A stretch of DNA of 6,215 nucleotides, taken from an uncultured Atopobiaceae bacterium (GTDB lineage: Bacteria > Actinomycetota > Coriobacteriia > Coriobacteriales > Atopobiaceae). The stretch spans positions 1-6,215 of the forward strand of contig CAAGLU010000044.1 in the NCBI GenBank assembly GCA_900770865.1, given 5' to 3'. Shown here in pieces: positions 1-5,850 of this stretch. The notes beneath the pieces were generated by a model. It ran no database searches. It was not told the origin of the DNA and was given only the letters and a program-made list of their open reading frames with translations. The translations under genes were made by a program, and so were the position numbers. Every line of letters starts with the position of its first letter. Position 1 is the first letter of the stretch.

Positions 1-1
1 C

Positions 2-2422
2 GCAACGGGCGCAACGGAGGTCGAGCAGATCCAGGACCTGGTAGAGCGCACGCTCATGGAAACCGGCCACTACGATGCGGCGAAGGCCTACATCCTCTAC
101 CGCCATCGCCGCGCGGAGCTGCGCGCCACCCGCCGCGCCATCTGCGCGCTGGCGCTCGCCGAGCCCGCAGGCACCGGCGCCAGCCAGCCCGCCGGCGCAT
201 CCGATGCCGCCCGCGACCTGGACGCCGTTCTCGCCAAGATCTCGCGCGACTTCGACTCCGCCACCTATCCTCTCTCTGCGCTCGCAGCCAAGTTCCAGGG
301 CTTCGCCAAGCCCTCAATGTCCGCCGGCGACCGAGAAAATGCGCTGGTACGTGCCGCCGTTGAGCTCACGACGCCAGAGGCTCCCGCCTGGGGCCTCATC
401 GCCGGGCGGCTCCTCTCCTTTGTCGCCCAGCGTCGCCTTGCAAACGAGGAGCAGGCCCGCGGCCTGACCTGCTTCTACGACAAGGTCCGCTACCTCACCG
501 ACCAGGGCCTTTACGGCAGCTACATCCTCGAGAACTACTCGCGCGAGGAGATCGACCAGGCCGCCTCCTGGCTCGACCGCACGCGCGACGAGCTGCTTGA
601 CTACCCCGGCCTTGACCTGCTGCTCAAGCGCTACGTGATATGCAGCCACGACCACGTGCCCCTGGAGTCCCCGCAGGAGATGTTCATGGGCATCGCGCTG
701 CACCTCGCCCTGCGCGAGCGCCCTGAGGCGCGCATGGAGTGGGTGCGCCGCTTCTACGACATGCTCAGCCGGCTTGAGGTCACCATGGCCACGCCCACCA
801 TGTCGAACGCGCGCAAGCCGCACCACCAGCTCTCGAGCTGCTTCATCGACACCGTCCCCGACAGCCTCGAGGGCATCTACCGCAGCGTGGACAACTTTGC
901 CATGGTCTCGAAGTTTGGCGGTGGCATGGGCATGTACCTGGGCAAAGTCCGCGCAAAGGGAGGAAGCATCCGCGGGTTCGAGGGTGCGGCCGGCGGCGTG
1001 GTGCGCTGGATCCGCGTGATCAACGACACCGCTGTGGCCGTGGACCAGCTCGGCGTGCGCGCGGGCGCCGTGGCCGTCTACCTGGACGCCTGGCACCGCG
1101 ACCTGCCGGAGTTCCTGCAGCTACGCACGAACAACGGCGACGACCGCATGAAGGCGCACGACGTCTTCCCGGCCGTCTGCTACCCGGACCTCTTCTGGCG
1201 CATGGCCGAGCAGGACCTCGACCAGCCCTGGCACCTCATGTGCCCCCACGACATCCTCACGGTGAAGGGCTACGCGCTGGAAGACTACTTTGGCGAGGAG
1301 TGGGAGCGCCGCTACCTCGAGTGCGTTGCCGACCCGCGCATCCCCAAGCGCACCGTCACGGTGAAGGATGTCGTGCGCCTGGTGCTGCGCAGCGCCGTCG
1401 AGACGGGCACGCCGTTCGCGTTCATGCGCGACACCGTGAACCGCGCTAACCCCAACCCGCACGCCGGCATGATCTACTGCTCCAACCTCTGCACCGAGAT
1501 CGCCCAGAACACAAGCGAGATCCAGAGCGTCTCGCAGGAGGTCGTGACCAAGGACGGCGACACCGTGGTGGTGACCACCACGCGCCCCGGCGACTTTGTG
1601 GTGTGCAACCTCGCGAGTCTCTCGCTTGGCCGCCTGCCCGTCGAGGACGACGCCCGCCTTGCTCGCACCGTCCAGACTGCCGTGCGTGCCCTGGACAACG
1701 TGATTGACCTCAACTTCTACGCCCTCCCCTACGCCAAGGTCACCAACAGGCGCTACCGCTCGGTTGGCCTGGGCGTCTCGGGCTACCACCACATGCTGGC
1801 CAAGCGCGGCATCATGTGGGAGAGCGAGGAGCACCTGCGCTTTGCCGATGACGTCTTCGAGCGCATCAACCGTCACGCCATCGAGGCCTCCTGCCAGCTG
1901 GCCGAGGAGCGCGGCGCGTACGAGAAGTTCGAGGGCTCGGACTGGCAGACGGGCGCGTACTTCGAGAAGCGCGGCTACACGTCGCCCGCGTGGCGCGAGC
2001 TCGCTGGCCGCGTGGCCGCCCACGGTATGCGCAATGCGTACCTGCTCGCCGTGGCCCCCACCAGCTCGACCTCAATCGTTGCCGGCACCACGGCCGGGCT
2101 CGACCCCGTGATGCGCAAGTTCTTCCTCGAGGAGAAGAAGGGCTCCATGCTGCCGCGCGTTGCACCCGAGCTCTCTCCCCAGACCTGGTGGTACTACAAG
2201 CCGGCGCACATGATCGACCAGACGTGGAGCATGCGCGCCGCGGGTGTGCGCCAGCGTCACATCGACCAGGCGCAGTCCGTGAACCTCTACATCACCAACG
2301 AGTACACCATGCGGCAGGTGCTCGGCCTCTACCTCGAGGCCTGGCGCGACGGCGTCAAGACCGTCTACTACGTGCGCAGCAAATCGCTCGAGGTAGAGGA
2401 GTGCGAGAGCTGCTCCAGCTAG
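2..2422 (+). CDS. nrdA: Ribonucleoside-diphosphate reductase, large (alpha) subunit, class I; 5' end outside window
   Basis: Catalytic subunit that reduces ribonucleoside diphosphates to deoxyribonucleotides in the cytoplasm, with NrdB supplying the radical. The frame is open from base 2. The 18 codons before the first Met (56) continue an ATP-cone (EVEQIQDLVERTLM, then AKAYILYRHRR), so that Met is internal and perhaps 50-60 residues are missing. Numbering from the Met at 56, I see the redox cysteine C262 (LSSCFIDT), the FGGGMGMYLG loop (287-296), the active-site triad N477/C479/E481 (SNLCTEI), the second redox cysteine C517 (VVCNLASLSLG), the PTSSTSIVAGTTAGLDPV phosphate-binding stretch (668-685), the radical-transfer tyrosines Y771/Y772 and the C-terminal CxxC C783/C786 that is re-reduced by thioredoxin or glutaredoxin. 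An ATP-cone implies dATP feedback inhibition. It lies 69 nt before nrdB, probably in one operon. Residues 484-515 form a longer link between the two active-site cysteine motifs than in E. coli NrdA. No catalytic residue is missing. Confidence 0.96.
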   Translation, partial: ATGATEVEQIQDLVERTLMETGHYDAAKAYILYRHRRAELRATRRAICALALAEPAGTGASQPAGASDAARDLDAVLAKISRDFDSATYPLSALAAKFQGFAKPSMSAGDRENALVRAAVELTTPEAPAWGLIAGRLLSFVAQRRLANEEQARGLTCFYDKVRYLTDQGLYGSYILENYSREEIDQAASWLDRTRDELLDYPGLDLLLKRYVICSHDHVPLESPQEMFMGIALHLALRERPEARMEWVRRFYDMLSRLEVTMATPTMSNARKPHHQLSSCFIDTVPDSLEGIYRSVDNFAMVSKFGGGMGMYLGKVRAKGGSIRGFEGAAGGVVRWIRVINDTAVAVDQLGVRAGAVAVYLDAWHRDLPEFLQLRTNNGDDRMKAHDVFPAVCYPDLFWRMAEQDLDQPWHLMCPHDILTVKGYALEDYFGEEWERRYLECVADPRIPKRTVTVKDVVRLVLRSAVETGTPFAFMRDTVNRANPNPHAGMIYCSNLCTEIAQNTSEIQSVSQEVVTKDGDTVVVTTTRPGDFVVCNLASLSLGRLPVEDDARLARTVQTAVRALDNVIDLNFYALPYAKVTNRRYRSVGLGVSGYHHMLAKRGIMWESEEHLRFADDVFERINRHAIEASCQLAEERGAYEKFEGSDWQTGAYFEKRGYTSPAWRELAGRVAAHGMRNAYLLAVAPTSSTSIVAGTTAGLDPVMRKFFLEEKKGSMLPRVAPELSPQTWWYYKPAHMIDQTWSMRAAGVRQRHIDQAQSVNLYITNEYTMRQVLGLYLEAWRDGVKTVYYVRSKSLEVEECESCSS

Positions 2423-2491
2423 CAGCCCCGCCTGCACCACGCCCCCGACCAGCCGCACCCGCAGCACCCCATCCACATCAGAAAGGCAACC
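2423..2491 (+). promoter_or_regulatory. C-rich, G-poor nrdA-nrdB intercistronic leader with nrdB ribosome binding site
   Basis: The 58 nt from 2423 to 2480 contain 34 C, 9 G, 12 A and 3 T (my count), so the transcript here should be largely unstructured. The segment ends in GAAAGG (2481-2486), a Shine-Dalgarno sequence 5 nt before the nrdB ATG. No -35/-10 promoter or hairpin is evident, so nrdB is probably co-transcribed with nrdA. A C-over-G bias of this size is the general signature of Rho-utilisation sites. Whether it acts as one here is inference. Confidence 0.5.
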
Positions 2492-3550
2492 ATGCAGCAA
2501 ACAAACGGCACGCGCCTCTCGCCCAAGGCGCTCTTCAACCCCAACGGCGACACCGACGTGCGCGCACGACGCCTCATTGGCGGCAACACCACCAACCTCA
2601 ACGACTTCAACAACGTAAAGTACGCCTGGACCACGGACTGGTACCGTCAGGCCATGAACAACTTCTGGATCCCCGAAGAGATCAATCTCTCGCAGGACGT
2701 GAAGGACTACCCCAACCTCCTGCCCGCCGAGCGCACCGCGTACGACAAGATCCTCTCGTTTCTCGTCTTCCTGGACTCGCTACAGACGGCCAACCTGCCC
2801 AGCATTGGCGAGTTCATCACGGCAAACGAGGTCAACCTGTGCCTGCACATCCAGACCTTCCAGGAGTGCGTGCACTCGCAGAGCTACTCGTACATGCTTG
2901 ACACCATCTGCAGTCCCGAGCAACGCAACGACATCCTCTACCAGTGGAAGACCGACGAGCACCTGCTGGCGAGAAACACGTTCATCGGCAACCTCTACAA
3001 CGAGTTCCAGGAACGCCAGGACGCGCCGACCCTCCTGCGCGTGATGATGGCGAACTTCATCCTTGAGGGTGTGTACTTCTACTCTGGGTTCATGTTCTTC
3101 TACAACCTGGCGCGCAACGGCAAGATGCCCGGAAGCGCGCAGGAGATCCGCTACATCAACCGCGACGAGAACACCCACCTGTGGCTGTTCCGCAACATGA
3201 TCTTGGAGCTCCAGCGAGAGGAGCCGCAGCTCTTCTCGCCCAAGGCTGTCGATGACCTGCGGCAGATGCTCGAGGAGGGCGTGCACCAGGAGGTCGCGTG
3301 GGGCCAGTACGTGATTGGCGACGAGATTCCCGGCCTCACGGGGCAGCAGGTGAGCGACTACATTCACTACCTGGGCAACCTTCGCTGGAGCTCGCTGGGA
3401 ATGGGGCAGCTCTACCCGGAGTTTGCCGAGGAACCGGCCGACATGGCCTGGGTCTCGCAGTACAGCAACGCCAACATGGTGAAGACGGACTTCTTCGAGG
3501 CGCGCTCGACCGCGTACGCAAAGTCAACGGCCCTGGTGGACGACCTGTAG
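2492..3550 (+). CDS. nrdB: Ribonucleoside-diphosphate reductase, small (beta) subunit, class I
   Basis: Radical-generating partner of the large subunit, 352 residues. The metal ligands and radical tyrosine line up with those of E. coli NrdB: D95 (FLDSLQ, as D84), E125, H128 and Y132 in ECVHSQSY (as E115, H118, Y122), E192 (ILEGVYFY, as E204), and E226 and H229 in RDENTHL (as E238, H241). With the tyrosine present this is a tyrosyl-radical enzyme, not a tyrosine-less (class Ic-type) one. Y342 in the C-terminal tail is a candidate for the residue that passes the radical to the large subunit, and the last residues (VDDL) would dock on it. The start is supported by GAAAGG 5 nt upstream. The pair with an ATP-cone-bearing large subunit, and no nrdI or nrdH in view, argues for class Ia rather than Ib. 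The metal identity cannot be read from sequence. Codon use is strongly GC-biased, as in nrdA. Confidence 0.97.
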   Translation: MQQTNGTRLSPKALFNPNGDTDVRARRLIGGNTTNLNDFNNVKYAWTTDWYRQAMNNFWIPEEINLSQDVKDYPNLLPAERTAYDKILSFLVFLDSLQTANLPSIGEFITANEVNLCLHIQTFQECVHSQSYSYMLDTICSPEQRNDILYQWKTDEHLLARNTFIGNLYNEFQERQDAPTLLRVMMANFILEGVYFYSGFMFFYNLARNGKMPGSAQEIRYINRDENTHLWLFRNMILELQREEPQLFSPKAVDDLRQMLEEGVHQEVAWGQYVIGDEIPGLTGQQVSDYIHYLGNLRWSSLGMGQLYPEFAEEPADMAWVSQYSNANMVKTDFFEARSTAYAKSTALVDDL

Positions 3551-3551
3551 G

Positions 3552-3574
3552 GGCGCAGCCGCTTGCGGAGCGCC
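3552..3574 (+). terminator. Possible stem-loop just after nrdB
   Basis: GGCGC (3552-3556) pairs with GCGCC (3570-3574), and inside it CCG pairs with CGG around a CTTG loop. The stem-loop starts one base after the nrdB stop codon. No U-tract follows, so it is not a canonical intrinsic terminator. It could instead protect the 3' end of the mRNA. In sequence this GC-rich such a fold can arise by chance. Confidence 0.3.
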
Positions 3575-3646
3575 GCCGTGCGACCGCGCTTCTCGCCGGC
3601 CGGGACGGACGGATGCCCCACCGCCGCGCACGGCCGCGCTTCTCGC

Positions 3647-3676
3647 CGATACACATTCGTACCCGAATCTGTGACG
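3647..3676. repeat. Degenerate hairpin related to the adjacent perfect hairpin
   Basis: CGATACACATTCG (3647-3659), a 4-nt loop TACC, then CGAATCTGTGACG (3664-3676), which matches the reverse complement of the left arm at 10 of 13 positions. It uses the same core as the perfect hairpin 9 bp downstream, so the two look like tandem copies, one of them decayed. Confidence 0.6.
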
Positions 3677-3681
3677 CGCCT

Positions 3682-3720
3682 AGGTCGATACACATTCGGA
3701 CAACGAATGTGTATCGACCT
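3682..3720. repeat. Perfect 17-bp inverted repeat with 5-nt loop
   Basis: The left arm 3682-3698 (AGGTCGATACACATTCG) is the exact reverse complement of the right arm 3704-3720, with loop GACAA. It is far too long and exact to be chance. It sits between converging transcription units and could work as a bidirectional terminator or RNA processing site, but neither strand has a U-tract after it, so a canonical intrinsic terminator is not supported. Confidence 0.9.
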
Positions 3721-3766
3721 CAAACACGAGAAGCGCGATCTCACGCCACCGCCGCGACTGCCTGCC

Positions 3767-5110
3767 TCACAACGTGTCAGGCAGCACGTCGGCGGCAAAG
3801 AGAGGCAGGTTCACGAGCCATCCCTCGTCCTTGTAGCCGCGCAGAGAAAGCCGCTGGCACCTCTCTATGCCAAATTCCTTGGAGAACTTGGCAAGACTCC
3901 TGCTGCGCACGTTGTCGTCGGACTTCACCTCGAGCGGAATCACCTTTCCCCGACACTCGTAGACAAAGTCGACCTCGGCCTTATCCGTCCTTCCGTCAGC
4001 GGACCAGTAATACGGAACGCACGCGTTGCTCGCCACAAGCTGCTGGCACACGTACTGCTCGGCATAGGCACCCTTGCCTTGGGCGTAGAGGGAATCACCT
4101 CGCACAATAACGTCCTGGTCAAGGCCATAGGCAGCACCTAGAAGACCCACGTCGAGAAGGAACAGCTTGAAGGAGCGGTCTTCGGCATACGTAAGAAGCG
4201 GGATGCCAGGCCGAGAAACCCTTGGCACCCTTGTGACCAAGCCAGCATCGACAAGCCAGGAGACCGCATCCCTATACTCTCGTCCCCTACCGCCCGCCTT
4301 GACCTTAGAATACGCGAACTTATTGATGCCAGTCTCGCGCGAAATCTGCGTGGGGACGGAGCGCCAGACCTCTCGAATTCGCTCGGAATCCGCCGGAGCC
4401 GAGACGTGCTTCGAAAAATCGAACTCATAGTCACGAAGCAATCTTTTCTGCACCTTACGCGATTCACCAAGAAGGCGCGTGTCGATATATGCCTGCACCG
4501 CCTCTGGCATGCCGCCGATGTAGAGATAGAGCTTGAGCAAATCCTCGTACTTCTCGCCAAGCGCACTTGCCAGGTCGAGCGAATCCCTTCCGAGTAGCTG
4601 GGAAAGTCGTGGCTCGCCCATTGCTTCCACGAATTCTTTGAAGGTCATAGGATGCATGTCGAGGTAGTCGACTTTGCCTACCGGCCACGAAATCCGCTGG
4701 GCATCCTCCTGCTGCGAGGAGAGCCTGCTCATGGCGACGCCCAGGAGAGACCCCGCTGCAACAACGGGAATGTCTGGGCGCAATTCGCAGAACTGCTTGA
4801 GAGACGCAATGGCACGCGGGCACTCTTGAATCTCGTCGAAGAACACGAGGGTACGCCCGTTGGAGGCATCGGTTCCGGAATATGCCGAGATCGCCGTGAG
4901 AAGACGAGCAGGATCAAGCGATCCTGCAAACACGTTCTTCATTACCTCGTTGTCGAGAAACGTCACGTGCGCTACGGCATCAAAGTGCTCGCGGCCAAAC
5001 TCCAGAACAAGCCAGGTCTTTCCCACCTGGCGCGCGCCAGTCACAACAAGCGGCTTGCGTTTTGGAGACTTTGCCCACCGCTCAAGATCGCTCATTGCCG
5101 CGCGCTTCAT
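3767..5110 (-). CDS. AAA-type ATPase, AAA_14/DUF4143 family, with C-terminal PD-(D/E)XK-like motif
   Basis: A 447-residue predicted cytoplasmic ATPase of a widespread prokaryotic family whose biological role is not settled. Seen in order: Walker A GARQVGKT (25-32), Walker B LVFFDEIQ (88-95, D92/E93), a sensor-like VVAAGSLLGVA (116-126), the family-typical YIGGMPEAV (197-205), LFLLDVGLLGA (316-326), then GAYAEQYVCQQL (347-358), AEVDF (378-382) and LEVKS (393-397). The last three match a PD-(D/E)XK nuclease-like core (E351, D381, E394, K396). The start at 5110 is chosen because AGGAGG (5118-5123) lies 7 nt upstream and because relatives begin with a short MKR-type lead just before the P-loop. 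The frame is open back to an ATG at 5227, but that Met has no Shine-Dalgarno and falls inside a repeat array. Codons such as ATA, AGG and CTT are more frequent than in nrdAB, suggesting acquisition. It converges with nrdB and has no partner gene. Confidence 0.9.
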   Translation of the reverse strand: MKRAAMSDLERWAKSPKRKPLVVTGARQVGKTWLVLEFGREHFDAVAHVTFLDNEVMKNVFAGSLDPARLLTAISAYSGTDASNGRTLVFFDEIQECPRAIASLKQFCELRPDIPVVAAGSLLGVAMSRLSSQQEDAQRISWPVGKVDYLDMHPMTFKEFVEAMGEPRLSQLLGRDSLDLASALGEKYEDLLKLYLYIGGMPEAVQAYIDTRLLGESRKVQKRLLRDYEFDFSKHVSAPADSERIREVWRSVPTQISRETGINKFAYSKVKAGGRGREYRDAVSWLVDAGLVTRVPRVSRPGIPLLTYAEDRSFKLFLLDVGLLGAAYGLDQDVIVRGDSLYAQGKGAYAEQYVCQQLVASNACVPYYWSADGRTDKAEVDFVYECRGKVIPLEVKSDDNVRSRSLAKFSKEFGIERCQRLSLRGYKDEGWLVNLPLFAADVLPDTL

Positions 5111-5117
5111 AACGATG

Positions 5118-5123
5118 CCTCCT
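5118..5123 (-). promoter_or_regulatory. Strong Shine-Dalgarno of the ATPase gene
   Basis: AGGAGG on the minus strand, 7 nt before the ATG at 5110. It decides the start codon in favour of the 447-residue form over the 486-residue reading from 5227. Confidence 0.8.
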
Positions 5124-5181
5124 GGAAAAGAATCTGTGATGACGTAACGGTCTGGTAGTGTGGGATACGTCTCATACTCTA

Positions 5182-5275
5182 TCGCAAACAGACGGTATTG
5201 GCGATTTGCGATGTCGGATACAGCCATAATTGGCTATTTGCGAAATCTTAAACGTCCATTATTGGCTGTTTACGA
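5182..5275. repeat. Phased direct-repeat array (32-bp period) upstream of the ATPase gene, operator-like
   Basis: Three 15-base repeats of consensus ATTGGCTRTTTRCGA occur at 5197-5211, 5229-5243 and 5261-5275, exactly 32 bp apart (about three helical turns). Copies 2 and 3 share an extended match that begins CCATW just before the repeat. An inverted partial copy, TCGCAAACAG (5182-5191), sits next to copy 1 and forms the dyad TCGCAAA-N16-TTTGCGA with it. The array is AT-rich against its surroundings and ends about 70 bp upstream of the ATPase start, which suits a set of operator sites. The period is not a multiple of three, which argues against coding. No clear -35/-10 pair could be assigned. 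Confidence 0.7.
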
Positions 5276-5316
5276 ACATTCATGATATTTAGACGTCACT
5301 GATCGGTTCCCAGCTG

Positions 5317-5352
5317 AGAAAAGCGGGCGACCCCTCCTCCGGAGCCGCCCGC
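5317..5352 (-). terminator. Rho-independent terminator of the small minus-strand gene
   Basis: On the minus strand GCGGGCG (5346-5352) pairs with CGCCCGC (5323-5329), giving a perfect 7-bp GC stem around a 16-nt loop that contains its own CTCCGGAG palindrome. It is followed at once by TTTT (5319-5322). It lies about 70 nt past the stop codon of the 91-residue gene and would separate that transcript from the ATPase gene. Confidence 0.75.
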
Positions 5353-5361
5353 CAAAAGACC

Positions 5362-5424
5362 GCCGTCGCTGCAGCGCCTGCTGCCGTCGCCGCAGCGTCT
5401 ACCGCCGTCGCTGCACGCCGCCTA
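5362..5424. repeat. Three tandem copies of a 21-bp GCCGTCGCTGCAGCG-type repeat
   Basis: GCCGTCGCTGCAGCG, GCCGTCGCCGCAGCG and GCCGTCGCTGCA start at 5362, 5383 and 5404, an exact 21-bp period with the third copy diverging after 12 bases. The array fills the space between the stop codon of the 91-residue gene and its terminator. It would be transcribed as a 3' untranslated tail. On the plus strand one frame reads as Ala/Val-rich heptads, but I see no start codon for it. Confidence 0.7.
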
Positions 5425-5697
5425 TAGGTTGTGCTTCTTCAGCTTCTGCTCGAAGATCCCGTTCACGATCTGGCTCAGCTGCTCGCGCGCGTCAGCCGGC
5501 AGCTCGCCCTCCTGCGCCGCAACGGCGTAGAGGTCCGGGTGCTCAAGCTCGATCTTCTCGAACGTCTTGCTCAGCGCGTGCTTGCGCACGAAGAACGGAA
5601 TCCGCTTCACGCTCTCCTCGGGCACCAGCGCCAGAATCTTCTCGTTAGCGGCCTTGCTGCTCGACGACCCAACCGGTCCAACTTCCTGCTCTGCCAT
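5422..5697 (-). CDS. Small conserved-looking protein of unknown function, 91 residues
   Basis: I do not recognise this protein. It is soluble in appearance, with no signal peptide, membrane segment or cysteine. A short Gly/Ser-rich N-terminal lead (residues 7-14) is followed by a charged region, with VKRIPFFVRKHAL (30-42) as its most distinctive stretch, a likely helix around 44-52 (TFEKIELEH), a Glu/Ala-rich middle and a C-terminal helix (72-88) ending in a basic KLKKHN tail. GAAGGG (5705-5710) lies 7 nt before the ATG, supporting this start. It has its own U-tailed terminator downstream and is transcribed divergently from the hydrolase-like gene, so it is probably monocistronic. High third-position GC supports real coding in this frame. 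Confidence 0.75.
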   Translation of the reverse strand: MAEQEVGPVGSSSSKAANEKILALVPEESVKRIPFFVRKHALSKTFEKIELEHPDLYAVAAQEGELPADAREQLSQIVNGIFEQKLKKHNL

Positions 5698-5850
5698 GAT
5701 ATTTCCCTTCTCGATCTGACCGGAGCCATTCTATCCGCACGAGACAAACGCTATACCGCAGCCCACAATTCCACGGCGGCTCCACGCGCGAGGGGGCGCA
5801 GCGCGTGTGCTCCGTTACCATGGGGACAGCAAAACAAGCAGAGGAGACCC
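5698..5850. promoter_or_regulatory. Divergent intergenic region with a 7-bp inverted repeat
   Basis: It should hold the promoters of both the 91-residue gene (leftward) and the hydrolase-like gene (rightward). Weak -10-like strings are visible: TAGAAT on the minus strand just upstream of the small gene, and TATACC on plus near 5752. Neither has a convincing -35 partner. CACGCGC (5783-5789) and GCGCGTG (5801-5807) form a perfect inverted repeat 11 nt apart that could be an operator, though short GC-rich repeats are common by chance here. Confidence 0.35.

Larger units (their letters stand above)
3585..3737. repeat. Composite palindromic repeat element between convergent genes
   Basis: Two short modules recur. 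Module 1, CGCGCTTCTCG, is present at 3585-3595 and 3635-3645 on + and inverted at 3727-3737. The two forward copies share 15 bases (3584-3598, 3634-3648) and sit 50 bp apart. Module 2, CGATACACATTCG, is exact at 3647-3659 and 3686-3698 on + and inverted at 3704-3716, with a degenerate inverted copy (10 of 13) at 3664-3676. From 3635 to 3737 the inverted outer modules therefore bracket two hairpins, much like a REP/BIME or a small non-autonomous mobile element. It lies in the only non-coding space between nrdB and the ATPase gene, and no gene is supportable across 3551-3766. Confidence 0.75.

Noticed and set aside
314..2023. Long minus-strand open frames opposite nrdA (314-1096 and 1121-2023)
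   Set aside because: They are antisense shadows of a certain gene in high-GC DNA; their His/Val/Ala/Arg-rich translations resemble no family and they lack ribosome sites.
56..2422. nrdA starting at the Met at 56
   Set aside because: The codons from base 2 to 55 continue the ATP-cone in the same frame without a stop, so this Met is internal and the gene begins before the window.
3764..3782. Small inverted repeat over the ATPase stop codon (GCCTCACA / TGTCAGGC)
   Set aside because: Seven of eight pairs around a 3-nt loop, partly inside the coding sequence and without a U-tract, is too weak to call a terminator.
3563..4141. Plus-strand frame across the palindromic element into the ATPase 3' end
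   Set aside because: Its translation comes from the repeat modules and the antisense of the ATPase gene; no ribosome site or recognisable domain.
5182..5275. Phased repeats as a mini CRISPR array
   Set aside because: The repeated part is only about 15 bases with 17-base gaps, the copies are imperfect, the gaps are partly similar and no cas gene is near.
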